A stretch of 64,000 nucleotides of DNA from Ascaris suum (GCA_013433145.1 CM024191.1:6712501-6776500), one strand, 5' to 3'; shown: positions 46,101-56,766, counted from the stretch's first letter. Notes: generated by a model from the letters alone, not told the origin. Made by a program: numbers and translations.

Positions 46101-48048
46101 TGACGCTTGAGCTTTGTTGGCCCTCGCCCAGGCTTCCATATCGATAGGCGCAACTTGAGGGAGAATATTTGTGGGTGGTACCACACCCGGCGCGATCATC
46201 GGTCGTGCCCATCCCCCTAAAATAGTGAGCGTTTATAGAACGTTACATTAGAAGTCAGTATTTCGTCGTCAAACAATAAACCATGAATGAAATAAAAAAT
46301 CTAATTATATATGAAACGAGTATTAAAAGCATTCTTGTTGATCCCTTCTGCCCCATGCTCTTTATCAACTGAGTTGAATTAGTTTGAAGTTAGCTGGCGC
46401 TATATGAAATTCTGGCAAAGCGAGAAAGAAGACGCAGCATGCTTTCAGCAATGAACCGAACCTGCGGCGGGAATAAGATAAAAACTGGCTGGAGTCGGCT
46501 GCGGAGCGATCACCTGTGGTGCACCGATTTCACCACCAACATAGAGTGGTGGTGGCGGAGGAGCGTAGTTTCCAAACGGATTCACCGGAATTGCGCCAAA
46601 CGGAGGAGCACTTACGGGGCCTGGCTCTGCAATCGACGATTATAATTAAAAGGCAAATAGCTCCCATTCAATGATAGGAAAGAAGCCGCTAAATCGCACT
46701 CTGTTAGCCCGAGGAAAACGAAGACTATTTCCCAAGGTCGTCATGACTTTAGCTTCAGAATAACTAAGACTTCCTTTATCAACGTTTTGGAAACGCAGGA
46801 AGGCCGTTAGGCAGACTGCATCGTAAACAGAACAGTAAGGCATGTATTGCACCAGCTAAAATCGCTCCAAAGTTTGCGATCCGTTATATGGGAAGACAAC
46901 AAGGAAGTGCGAAATGGCCCCATAGCACTGTGATATTGGACCAACTCGATATGGCTGCAAGGTTTTCTTGGGTTCCTTTGTTCATGTGAGAAAGCAACCG
47001 TTTGCTTGCGGGGTTATACCAACAATAAGCGTATAACAGTTACCGAAGCAAGCAAAACAAGAGTCAAAAGCACGTCGTATTAGAACTCCACACCGATCAA
47101 GAAGTATTCCACTTCCACTCTTAAACTAAAAAATGACATCGGTAAAAATGAAGTGCGTTAATGATTTCTTCATCTGCTGCATAGTATCCAACTTGAACAC
47201 AATGGCAACAACAATCAATGGCGTATCATAGGAGTCAAGCGTGCCCATTATGAAAAAATCATCCCCACTGAACTTGAAAAACGAATTAACGAAAAAACAT
47301 CCAATAGTGATGCCTAAACGCTTAAAAACAATTAATTAAACCTCAATATTTCAATCTCTTAGATACCATAATAAACATTCACTCTGCAAACTTTATGCAT
47401 TACTGCTTTCGCTGCAGAAAAGACTGCAAAAAATGAAGAGCCTAATCTTATTTGGGCAGTGAGAGGAAGGACATTATCCAAGCATTAGTTTGTTTCTGCG
47501 CAATTCAACGGCCATTTATTGAATCAGTTATACAGTGAGAAGAAAAGAATGAGCAATCTTGCACAGCAACGAAATATTACTAGCTTCTGAAAAAAAAGAA
47601 AGCGAATGAATTTCGGCAGTAGTGGTTAAAAGCAGGGAAGCAAGCAACTATCAAGCTTATTAAAGTATGCGACTGTAAGCGAATCGGGTACAGGGAATTC
47701 TCTCATCGTGCGCGGAAAAAAAAGACTGAGATTTTGAAGTTGCCATGCGCAGCTATTTATGAAAATACGACTGCGCCACTAGTGATTCCACTCAGGCCTG
47801 TTTCGACCAAACGAAGAACGCATTCAGTCGACACAGGTCTGGTGTGCTAACCGATGTGTGGTGCTAACCGATCTGTGGAGGTTGTTCAGGACGGCTGAGA
47901 TAGTACTGAGTATGCGCCAAGCTCGGTCTCCAGCCCATGGCGCGTAACTCAACCAATTCCATCATCTTCAGTCGACATGGCGTTCCCAGTTGGCCATTGT
48001 CACGGCAGCATGCCTGCCGCAGCGAAACGAACACGCGGTTCAGCTCAT
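42974..48048 (-). CDS. mxt: Mextli-like eIF4E-binding protein (MIF4G end, KH domain, 4E-binding motif), 3' seven exons
   Basis: Exons in transcript order are 48048-47869, 46626-46462, 46216-46019, 45710-45523, 44082-43966, 43500-43358 and 43145-42974. Every junction is GT/AG, and split codons complete to E, G, I and N with matching phase, giving 386 residues. In order they hold a MIF4G-like C-terminal helix pair (LKMMELVELRAMGWRP), a Pro-rich linker, a KH domain with a GVKG loop, an acidic segment, and the C-terminal motif YTRSQML. The motif fits the YX4L-phi eIF4E-binding consensus with Met for Leu. Mextli proteins combine MIF4G, KH and a C-terminal eIF4E-binding region to promote cap-dependent translation. 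The domain order is seen; the family name is inferred. The 5' exons with the rest of MIF4G are unresolved. Confidence 0.8.
43358..43500 (-). CDS. mxt: mxt exon: basic/Ser-rich linker
   Basis: The acceptor is ATGATTTTAG. The exon encodes ALSEYLTRAGRGHSKLS, a charged stretch (AEERELRKERRKSM) and a Ser run. It ends in AA before the donor GTCAGC, and the split codon AA+C gives Asn. The alternative donor GTTATT nearby was rejected because its phase does not match the last exon. Confidence 0.76.
43966..44082 (-). CDS. mxt: mxt exon: acidic post-KH segment
   Basis: The acceptor is TGTTTTCAG and the donor CAA|GTCAGT, phase 0 at both ends, 39 codons. It is acidic (EAEDNEEEDVG), then DGTLKLSCADPQVLQ, which leads in frame into AAQAALSEYLTRAG of the next exon. 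Confidence 0.78.
44083..45522 (-). other. Intron of mxt (1,440 bp)
   Basis: This stretch is AT-rich, with splice sites GTTTGT and TGTTTTCAG. I see no additional exon: the open stretches are short, and none shows KH or MIF4G character. Confidence 0.65.
45523..45710 (-). CDS. mxt: mxt exon: KH domain core
   Basis: The acceptor is GGTGTTGCAG and the donor GTTTGT. It encodes MGVKGRRVAVVEELSKTVIS and onward to SIDYAKRLIEQTIRRNVSP. GVKG is the GXXG nucleic-acid-binding loop, followed by the helix-strand-helix of a KH fold. It ends in phase 0 and joins the acidic exon across a 1,440-bp intron. Confidence 0.88.
46019..46216 (-). CDS. mxt: mxt exon: pre-KH region and first KH strand
   Basis: The acceptor is CACTATTTTAG and the donor is A|GTAAGA. 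The exon runs from a Pro-rich segment into RDEMLIRNSDSGK, which leads directly into the KH GXXG loop in the next exon. The split codon A+TA gives Ile. This clean join is good evidence that the reconstruction is right. Confidence 0.83.
46462..46626 (-). CDS. mxt: mxt exon: Pro/Gly-rich linker
   Basis: The 54 whole codons encode a low-complexity linker (VSAPPFGAIPVNPFGNYAPP, then a PPPPP run) between MIF4G and KH. The acceptor is CGATTGCAG; the donor is GCCGCAG|GTTCGG. Both phases match the neighbouring exons. Confidence 0.78.
46627..47868 (-). other. Intron of mxt (1,242 bp)
   Basis: This AT-rich intron lies between the MIF4G exon and the Pro-rich linker exon. It contains the second copy of the duplicated 5' splice site just inside its start. 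Nothing else in it is recognisable. Confidence 0.6.
47844..47877. repeat. 17-bp tandem duplication across an mxt splice donor
   Basis: GTGCTAACCGATGTGTG (47844-47860) is followed directly by GTGCTAACCGATCTGTG (47861-47877), with one mismatch. On the minus strand each copy contains ATCGGTTAGC, so the 5' splice site is present twice. The exon-proximal donor keeps the frame; use of the distal one would read into TAG. Confidence 0.85.
47869..48048 (-). CDS. mxt: mxt exon: C-terminal end of MIF4G-like domain
   Basis: The acceptor is TGACTTCAG on the minus strand, and the exon begins with two bases (AT) of a split codon. The 59 whole codons include ELNRVFVSLRQACC and LKMMELVELRAMGWRP, resembling the last helices of MIF4G domains in PAIP/Mextli-type proteins. 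The donor lies in ATCG|GTTAGC, which is present twice in tandem (see repeat at 47844-47877). Confidence 0.8.
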
Positions 48049-48503
48049 CTGAAGTCAGCATACAAAAAAATTCAAAAAAACACGGCACTAAGCGCAAATT
48101 GAGCATTTTCGCCTATTAAATCGCCCGATGGTACATAGATCAAGCAAGTTCTAAAGACGGCCGTGCAGCTTAGATATTGGCTGTTGCAAACGACACATCA
48201 ATAATCACTGAACTCGTTTAAAAATGTCAAGTTAAAAAAAAAAAGACTGGAAACGCTCCAAACTACTTCGGCAATTCTGTTAAAAACTGACTCGCTCGCA
48301 GTGGGCAACAATGGGAAGGAAATAAATACGAAACACGAAGCGCTTTTGATAGAAAACAAAATGGGAAGCGATGTGTCGGTGCTTCTTCAGGCTATCCCTT
48401 ACAAAAAGATGAACAAGGGGCTAGAGGTGGAGGAAGACAAGACATTGTGATCGGGGTTACAGGGCGTGTCGAAAGAGAAGTTTGTCGTTCCCGCATATAT
48501 GCT

Positions 48504-48530
48504 TACCACGGATCGTTAGCGTCCGTGGTA
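48504..48530. repeat. Perfect 9-bp inverted repeat (hairpin)
   Basis: TACCACGGA, a 9-base loop, then TCCGTGGTA. It lies upstream of the resolved mxt exons in AT-rich sequence. It could be a protein-binding palindrome or the trace of a small element; no function can be assigned. Confidence 0.5.
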
Positions 48531-48674
48531 CACTTTTGATTAGAATATAACGCTGGCCGACTTTGCAAACGATTTCAAAGAAGATTCACGGAGCCCGAAT
48601 CGATCCTTCACTGTGGAAGCGATGAATCACTTAGTAAGACGAGGAGGGATCTCCTCGCCTAGGTTGTTACACAC

Positions 48675-49869
48675 CACCGTCTCTTCTCTTCCCCAGGTCG
48701 AAACACTTATGGGCAAGGTCACACTCGCCAGTGGCAATCTTCCAGCCCATTTCGAGAAACGAACAAAATTTTGTGCGCTTTCTGGAAATTTTTAAAGTTG
48801 GAAGCTCCCAGGAAAGAAAATGTGCTAAAAAGACACTGTCACATCGTATAATATTTAGTACCGTAATGTAGAGGCAAAGCACAAGCAACCGATGTAGTGA
48901 CTCCGTAACGTCTAAAGGGCGGCTCTTATAGACAGCATCCGTCACAGCCAAACAGTAAATACATGGGTGCATCAGTTGACCTAGTATTGTGGCCCAGCCT
49001 TTTTACGATTCTCTGCGAATAGCATTTGTAAAGCGCATTACAGCAACATGTCACTGCGTATATGTGGTAATGTTCCAAGCCAGAATCACTGAACCCAAAA
49101 TTATGAGGCGCAGTGTGCACAGCCTAGGCTTTAAACCGAGCCCACAATCGTTCATTTTAATTTATCAAATTCAGAAAAAATTGGAGACGTTTAAAGGTAA
49201 AAAAATTTGCACGTGGTTTAAGCCCTTTGGCTTTCCGTTTCCTGTCGATCGCGTCATAAAAAAGACAAATTTTATGGAAGAGTTGCATCGGAGGTCGGAC
49301 TGGTAAGAGTAAGAAAGCAATATTTCATGTGCTTCATCATCTGTTTATAAGCTAAATTGTTTGGTCAGGTGAGCAGAACGCAAGAGCACATATAATCCAG
49401 TTGATCTGGCACGATTCTATACTTAATGCCCAATTCAGAGAACCACTGCTCCAAGAACTTAATCGATGTTGATACGCAGTTGAAGAACGCGATCAACTCC
49501 TAAATTCGTCCGGACAAGTCAAGCGGTTGATATAACCTGCCCTTTCTTAGCAATTCGAAATATGCCATGTTCCAACCTTGAGGGCAAATAGATGTTTTAA
49601 ACAATGTAACACTATGAACCATGTGGGTATTAAGGTTCACTTGCCAAGGATTCTCTCATACACTAAATCACAGCTGCCCTACCCTGGCGAGCGAGCTCGA
49701 TCTTATTTCAGCGACAGAAAACACGCAGACGGTGAGGTGTCCCTCATCCTCTTCACAAAAGCTGAAAACTCAAAGGCGAAGTCTCCCTCCCCTGCGGGTC
49801 GAAGATTCACCCCAGGAAGCGGCGGAGAACCGCAACAGAGGGGTGGAATTCCTCCATATTTGCCACCAT
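48675..49869 (-). other. Possible 5' exons of mxt (unproven)
   Basis: A minus-strand stretch at 48781-48675 (acceptor ATTTCCAG, donor GTGTGT) reads FLEMGWKIATGECDLAHKC and ends in a G. That G would complete GAT (Asp) with the next known exon. Further up, 49869-49811 reads MVANMEEFHPSVAVLRRFL and ends in a phase that joins to it. The phases agree, but I do not recognise MIF4G sequence, and a + strand frame (48613-48795) is also open. Treat this as a hypothesis. Confidence 0.25.
49390..49505 (-). mobile_element. Possible degenerate mobile-element fragment, copy 1
   Basis: On the minus strand this reads ELIAFFNCVSTSIKFLEQWF and then SELGIKYRIVPDQLDY before stops. A diverged segment of equal spacing occurs at 60510-60625, also on the minus strand, including a shared core around GAATTxGGCATTAA. 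The peptide faintly resembles the region of retroelement integrases before the PYHPQSNG motif, but that motif is absent. It could instead be an unrecognised exon. Confidence 0.3.
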
Positions 49870-49929
49870 ACTCAACGGCCATCACGTTTGCAGTCAGAAC
49901 GTTCCGAAGGTGCCAGAGGAGCTAAACGT

Positions 49930-52420
49930 AAAGTCTGTGCTTAGCCCTTACATGCATCAGTCATTCGGTTAGCACGCCGCTGCACTGCTTCCAGTTACAC
50001 ATTCGCTGAAGTGAATACTGAGATGAAAAATGTGATGAAATAAAACGGTACGAAAGGTGAACGAATCGCTCGTTGAAGCGTTTTTGCACAGTGCTTCCTC
50101 TTACCGTTCAACAATTCAATCAATGAGCGCGTTACGCCTCTCGAAAGGTGTGGGTGGTCGAGTCTCCAGTGCAAGAGCAATAAAATTTTCATACAACTTC
50201 AAAGTTCAAGAACTTGCAGTATTGAAATTCGATGGAGCACAGAAAATAATGAAAAAGACGCTTTTGGTGTCAAACATCTGCTTCTAATGAACGAACTAAA
50301 AGCCCGAAGAAATGCACTAGTAGCAAACAGCAACAAACAGCCATAAAAATCCTCAAGGTTAAGCAGCTAAAAGTGATAAATAATCGACTGCTCGAAAATC
50401 GCATATAAAATAGCAAATGTCACAGAGGAAAATTTTCCGAAAAGCACCAGAAAATGACGCGAATGAACCCGCAATGCATTTCCAGGTGCATTAAAAAACA
50501 AAAACATGATCCCTTAAAAGCCGTTATCATAAGCTCATCACTATTTCGAAGAATTTCGGAAAGGTACCATTCAACAACCTTTGAGAATATACAGACCTCC
50601 ATGTGGAAAGGAATATTACCATTTGATAATGCTTGCGATCGAAACCTTAGTGCCGTGCTATTTGAAAGTGGAGCCCGAGAAACGCCTACGTACATGCCGA
50701 CCCAAATAATGGTTGTAGTTCGCTAATACCCGTTACTAAATTTGCGACGAAGTTCCACTATCAAAATGAATCCGTTCAAAATTGATTGGAATATTCCCGT
50801 TCTACGTGGTACTCTTTTATCAGAAGGTTTAAAATTACCTGAAATTTATCTGAAGATATGCAATCAAACTAGATATGGATGTACTTGTACACTCCATCTT
50901 CAAAAAATTCTGCCGCTTCGTTTTCTGTCGAAATGTGGCTAGCTTTTCTCTTTAATTTTCGGTTCACGAATTCGGATCTAAGCGAGAAAAGTGCTAAAAA
51001 TGGTCTCATTTCAGGGAATAGTAAGTGATATTTTGATGGCCACTGTTCTGACTGGAAATACTGCACTCTCATTTCGCTTTTTTTTCGAAATTCCCTCATG
51101 CTCCGATCAGTTTCAGCGATTGTTCACAAAATTTTCGATCTTTCCTCGCCTCTTCTTATGTCTAATTGCGCCTTGCTTTTCTAAAACCTTGAAATTCGCT
51201 GCTGACCTCTCTTCCACAAATATAGCAATAACCAATATGTGAATAATATTATCGAACTGTTCAGAGTAACACTTTTTCTGCTGTTAGAATGTATGCCATA
51301 TTTCAGCTGTGATTTCAGCATCATGCAGTTCGACTGCTATAGTCGTTTCAATCATTCCACTTTCCGTCTGTCGGTTGATTCAATAGATGGACAGTTCCGA
51401 ACTACACTGATGGATTGACATACAGCTAAGCCTACAACGAGACGACACTCGAAAGATAAAAAAAGCAATCGAACCAGTCATACTAATCAAAATTTACACA
51501 ACACTTACGATGTCTTGCCGACATTAGTATCGTGTTAGCGATATTGATTTTAAAATGGCACCACATTTGCAGTGCAATGTATACTAGCAAACAAGAATTT
51601 CTGGGATTTCCCATTCAACATGCATCAAGAAACATTTGATATCGACTGCTTAACAGAGGCACTCGTGTTCAGCATACAGAATGAGAGAGGGGAATGTTTA
51701 CTGTACAGAATAACTCTAACTTTGCGAGTATGAACAAGAAGCAGTGCAGTCATAAACAAGGGATACGGAAGGGGAAAGAACTTCTCCTCAAACACCATTG
51801 GTTGATTATGGCAATTCGTTCGGCTGTCACGTTTGGGGAAAGTTCTCCAAATTCTTCAATGATCATGTGCTCACCTGACTAAATTTGTTTAAATTTCTGA
51901 CAAGGCTTAGCTAGAATGCTCAAAAATAAAACATTTCCTCTGTATGGCCGCTCTTTTTCTTGAATGTTATTGTTTTCGTTCTTCATCCCTTCTTCCCAAA
52001 TTGATTCCAGCCATTCCCCTTCCCAGCTTAAACCAATGCCGCCATGTTGGATACTCGTAAAACCGTGCAGGAATCACCCTCCTATTCCTCTGCTCAAGCA
52101 AATTCTCTTTGGATCGAGAGTCCTCCCATCAGCCAGCGTTCTCCTTTCAACGTTTTACGTTGGAATTTATGACATTTAACACCGTTTGATTCGTTGGGAC
52201 GAAAATAGCTATTTCGGGCTGCGAGTTTCGAAAGAGAAGAATAACCGCGTCATGATTACGCCACTTCGGTGCACACAAACAAGAGCAGAAACTGTGTAGC
52301 GTAAACTGAGGGCGCCGGGTAATTCTTGCTTAGCGCGATGGCAGATTAACGACTTTGTTTCAGGAAACTGCATTGATGCACATATTTTTCAGTGGGATTT
52401 TTCCGCTAAAATATGTTTGG
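49930..52420. other. Intergenic, AT-rich
   Basis: The only open frames are short (about 60-90 codons) with no recognisable domain or convincing splice sites. I see nothing else in it. Confidence 0.5.
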
Positions 52421-52424
52421 ATGT

Positions 52425-52470
52425 TGTATGTGTGTATGTATGTATGTATGTGTGTGTGTATGTGTGTGTC
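52425..52470. repeat. TG/TATG microsatellite
   Basis: A run of TGTG and TATG units (GTGTGTATGTATGTATGTAT and on), about 45 bp. It lies just upstream of the coding-looking stretch at 52650. Confidence 0.85.
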
Positions 52471-52649
52471 AACGAGCACTGCTCTGTTCAACGCGTCGTT
52501 GAATCAATAATCGATGGCAGTGGCATTACACTGCCAGAAAATGTTTGCTGAAAGCGGCACACTGAGTTCAACGACATGTGTGAATTACTAAACAACGATA
52601 GCAAACAGACAGCGTCACGAACGGTAGCCAACACTATACATCCATACAT

Positions 52650-53160
52650 ATGCACACACAGAACAGTCTCGAGTTAAACGCCTGGCTAGATGAAGCGACA
52701 AGTGCAAAACTCGCAGCTGCAACGATCGATCACAACGCAACGTTCATCACCCACCCCGACGATGGGCTTCAGCACTTATATCGCACGCGTGTACTACCCT
52801 CGCGACAGCTAGAGCCAGCCACCAACATCAACAACCAATCAATGTTGTACGAAGTGTTCACTGTACAGTTTCCTCAACGATTGATGCAAGAGAACTCTTC
52901 GTTCAAACACTTCGTGCAATCGACAGGTTTGATTAACAACTCATCTAAACACATTACTGAACGCACAATCCACTAATTCCGTAAATATGCTCGTTAGGTT
53001 TACTAATGTGGACGACAATGACCAGAAGGCACTTACTTTTATGCGTTTGTTCGAGAAGCTGCCCAGAGAATTTCAGTTGTTGACAGAGAACGAAGATATG
53101 GTTTGCCAACTGGGCGTTGAAGAGACCTCCTTTCACGGATCCATTTATTTGATTCATTAG
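52650..53160 (+). pseudogene. Coding-looking stretch, two adjacent frames, product unknown
   Basis: An ORF at 52650-52976 (NAWLDEATSAKLAAATIDHN and on, 108 aa) is followed 10 bases later by one at 52987-53160 in another frame (MLVRFTNVDDNDQKALTFMR and on, 57 aa). Amino-acid composition and GC content look more like coding sequence than the flanks. A 73-bp intron with AG|GTTTGA and GTTAG would fit by size, but the phases do not match. It may be a broken gene, or exons with a junction I have misplaced. I do not recognise the product. Confidence 0.3.
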
Positions 53161-54555
53161 GTGTAACAGTTGATCTAAACAATGATCAATTAAAATCCAA
53201 ATAACGATCTTTTACGTAGAAACTGCATAATTCCTCGTAAAAATAAGATGGAATTTTATTCTGTCGAAATAACAAAAAGATGAGTGAAGTATATTGCTCG
53301 AGCATGAATATAACAAGTTTGAAAGCAGATGCCCTCAAATGAAGATTTATGAGGCACACCTATGCGTTTAAGTTGAACAATTTAAAATCCAAGGCAAATT
53401 CGTTACATCCTCGAGGTTCGAGAATGAAGCATTGAAGTAGATGAGAAAGGAGGACCTACCAACGGAGAGTTGCTCATGCTGAGGGCCGACATGCTTCGCA
53501 GAGAACCAATCGTTCGAATAAGGGGCTTCGCAGGCGTATGAGTTCATAACTGTTTGTTCGCTCGTTCGAGAGAAAGTCGCGCCGTAGCCGGCACACTTTG
53601 CAAATGGGAGTGTGTTCGCTCTCGCAGCTCCTCTCTCTATTACACATTGCAACCCGTTTGTGAGAGCGCATATGACCCGCCGTATTCACATGTTAGATGT
53701 GGCCTATTCTCTAGCTGTCATCCTATGAATCACCGCTTGCATATCCTTCAGTTGAAATCCCTCCTTCCAGCCGCACTAATTTCCTACACGAAAAAAATTA
53801 CTGTGAAAAACTCGTCCTTTGATGTTTCTTGTCGGTCCACTTCACGGTTTCATCTCGAAGATCTACAGTGTTAGCTTGTGTATCTTTGCTCATCTTTCAT
53901 CCTCTTTCTGCTGCGTCAAATCATTTGCAGTATACGTGAAAAGGTATTGATTTCTTCATTGACGAATGTAGTTATTTTCATTGATTGAGGATTTCAGAAG
54001 AGCGGGGAGGGAGCGGATAGGGTGGTAAAGCCATAAACGTTCAAATGGAACAGAATGAAATATGCTCTTCAGGTTGACTAGATACTTTTAAGCGGCACGC
54101 AAGCAATCATTTGGATTATTTGGCACCATATGCTCAGCAGGTTTCACTAAAGTGAAGCTTCGTGTTCTTTGAAATCATTAAAGCGTCGTCGCAAGGTTTT
54201 TCGCGAAATACGCCGTCAGAACCTGCGAACTATCAACTTTTGCTGCTGCGATGATAATGCAAAATGTTGTTTTATGAATGCTGTTTGGCAGTTTCTTTCA
54301 ATTAGAATGCTATTCTGCGACAAAGTTTGAGTAGATTGTTTGGAGATAGTTCATTGTATAATAAAAGACGGGAAATTATGAAGACCGATGCTGATAGCGA
54401 GACGGTGGGTCGAGAAAAATTAAGGAGAATCGAATGGCTGAGAGCTGTCGGGATGCCACTCATAGAAAGTCATCTTTTCGTTCCTCTTTCATACATTTCC
54501 ACAGGATTCTAGCTTATATTGTGGGCTATTCAGCATAGGTTGACTTTAAACCTAC
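53161..54555. other. Intergenic; no recognisable gene
   Basis: GC content rises at 53550-53690, with repeated TTCGCTC / GAGCG words that could be promoter-like. A 61-codon frame at 54327-54512 has a protein-like charged stretch but no identifiable domain. Nothing firmer can be said. Confidence 0.4.
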
Positions 54556-54559
54556 CATT

Positions 54560-54690
54560 AAATGTAGAAGGGTCGCCTGTCTGAACAGCCTTGCTTGTCA
54601 ACGATTCATATGCACTCATTTGCACAAGTAAATCAATATGGCATGATCACTTTCCAATAGAATGCACAATTGCAAATCGAATCAGTTCCA
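54560..54690 (+). repeat. Dispersed repeat family, copy 1
   Basis: The stretch from GTCTGAACAGCC to TCGAATCAGTTCCA aligns with 56010-56145 over more than 110 bp with many single-base differences (roughly three-quarters identical by eye) and few gaps. The shared core includes CTTGTCAACG and TGCACAATTGCA. I see no ORF spanning it; it is probably a non-autonomous element. Confidence 0.65.
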
Positions 54691-56009
54691 TTACTCCTTT
54701 ATATTTTGACCGACACACTATGAAATCAAATAGCTTGAGAGCTGCTGCCTATATGCCGACTCTAGCAGACTTTGAAATGCTGATAAAATAATGCACCGAC
54801 AAAGCAATGCTTGTAATTTCTAAAAAAAAACATTTCGTCTTCAAAATCTGCCGCACCCGCCAAACAGTGCAATTTCCCACAGTTGGCCGCTAAAAAGCAG
54901 TGAAAGCTTAATGCAATGGCTTAAACGTTCATCCCCAAGCGGACGTAAAACTGGCAACATGCAATCTTAGTAATGATATCTACGAGCGTCGGCGATACCA
55001 TCCGACTGCGTAAATCCATGCAAACTCATGGTATGACTGCTTCTGACAGAAACTAGCACCCACTAGCCATATCTATGCATGAAAGTTGTGTTGAAAATAT
55101 AACAGTTTTGTTGTACCATATTTAGGTTTTATCAACTTTTCTACGGAGGTAGCAGATCCATCATACGGTCCATGACACAAAGGATCAAGTTATGGGCGAC
55201 TTTTTAATGCTTACATATAAATTTCAATTAGCTAGGTAGTTTGTGGCGGCATTGTGCCTGCATACATGTTTGTGCATGTCTGTGCGTAGGTTTATTTGTG
55301 TTTTTGTGTGCGGTATCTTTCTATTTGTATGCTGCAACTCAAGAAACACTGAAACTCGAGCTAAGAAATTTACGGGGCCTATTATGCACTCTATCGTGAC
55401 CTACAGTAACATCCAAATCGGCCAACCTGAAAGCGCTTTAAAATCTGCATGCATTTTGCAATTGGTTAGGTTTTTATTTTACAGCCGTCAAGTCACGAAA
55501 TAATAGATCTCTCGCTGATCTATATGAGTGTCCGGATCAGTTTTTTTTTTTTTACTGAATATATAAGTTAATACATTTTATTATTTTTTGATAATTTACA
55601 GATTGATTGATCAAATGAAGGGAATGCAAAAATACACAATGTGAAAACTGCGTTGAAATGCTTCTCATAATATTTAAAATTTTTCAAAGACTTTAAAAAT
55701 GTCTCAAAAATATTCCCTTCATTGTTGGCAGCAATCCAACTTCAAAATGCACATCATTTTTAAATGCACAAATAGTCTGTTCACCGCAATTGGGTGCAAG
55801 TTTTTTCACTTTGAACCATGGGAAGTTTCTAGTCATTTTTGACTGGAAATTCGATGTTTGCAATTCCAGTTTTTATTATCGATATGTTCCTTGCATTTGG
55901 TCGTGCAAAATATGGGATGCAAGTTTCTTGGGAAGTTCTTGATAGGAAGCTAAGCTAAGAAATGATATTCTATACGTGAAACATGATTGGCGTGACTTGC
56001 TATTAAATC
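54691..56009. other. Intergenic, AT-rich
   Basis: It contains a TG-rich patch around 55250-55330, whose 86-codon frame looks like low-complexity sequence rather than a gene, and an 18-20 base T run near 55540. No gene is supported. Confidence 0.5.
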
Positions 56010-56145
56010 CATAAATGTTACCTATCTGGACGGTCCTACTTGTCAACGCTCCACATGTACCCATATGTATAAATTAATCGAATTGGCATGGTTACTTTCT
56101 AGTAAATTGCACAATTGCATGTCGAACCAATCCAAAAATATTTAA
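56010..56145 (+). repeat. Dispersed repeat family, copy 2
   Basis: This is the diverged partner of 54560-54690, in the same orientation. Similarity begins slightly upstream at a shared ATTAAAT. I cannot see clear terminal inverted repeats or target duplications. Confidence 0.65.
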
Positions 56146-56682
56146 AATCAAACTGTCGTTCAAGATGCTGTATTATTAGCACAACAACCTTTTTCATTGC
56201 TTGATGATTTGGAATGCTTGAAACGAGAAACAGTTATTGACGATATAAGCCCCGTTTGTGGCATCATGGCATTGCAATAAATTTAATATTTACTTTCAAT
56301 TTTTTTCTTGCTGATTCTTATTCATAGCCGAGCATCGAAAATACTCTCAAGACAAATGAAGAAATGTGCGCGTGAATGATCCTCCAAGGTGCACTTTCGA
56401 TGCAGGTTACTAAGCACTGGAAAATAGAAATGAGACAATCTATCATGGCATCTTCCGAAATCACTCTCACATTTAAAGCTTTCAATCTCATCCTTAATTT
56501 TCCTTTACTCTTCTGCTATGTTTTTTCATGACGAAAAGGGTACGACGCAGGCAACATCCATGAGCATTTTTTTAAAGTGCAAATTTGTGCAGAATTACGC
56601 ACAATTATTCAAGCGCGATTTCTGTTTCGTTCAGTTGTCTTTAGAGGGCATAGACAGCTACACAATGTCTTGAACAAATTGA

Positions 56683-56766
56683 TAGAGAGGAAAAGAAAGA
56701 AAAGGAAAGAAAGGAGTGGAGAAGGAAGAGAGAAGGAAGGAGAGGAAAATAGAGGAGGAAGAAAAG
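56683..56766 (+). repeat. Polypurine tract (about 83 bp)
   Basis: This is an almost uninterrupted run of A and G (GAGAGGAAAAGAAAGAAAAG and on) with only isolated pyrimidines. Such tracts can form triplex DNA. The open frame through it is a composition artefact. Confidence 0.85.

Noticed and set aside
48613..48795. 60-aa + strand frame (MEAMNHLVRRGG...)
   Set aside because: All strands are open over this GC-richer stretch, there is no homology by eye, and a minus-strand exon fits the neighbouring gene's phase at least as well.
49703..49925. Overlapping Gly/Pro-rich frames on both strands
   Set aside because: Moderate GC opens several frames at once. No single one has matching splice partners apart from the weak mxt candidate noted.
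55243..55503. 86-aa + strand frame with a signal-peptide-like start
   Set aside because: The hydrophobic Cys/Val/Phe run comes from a TG-rich simple sequence, not from an evident gene.
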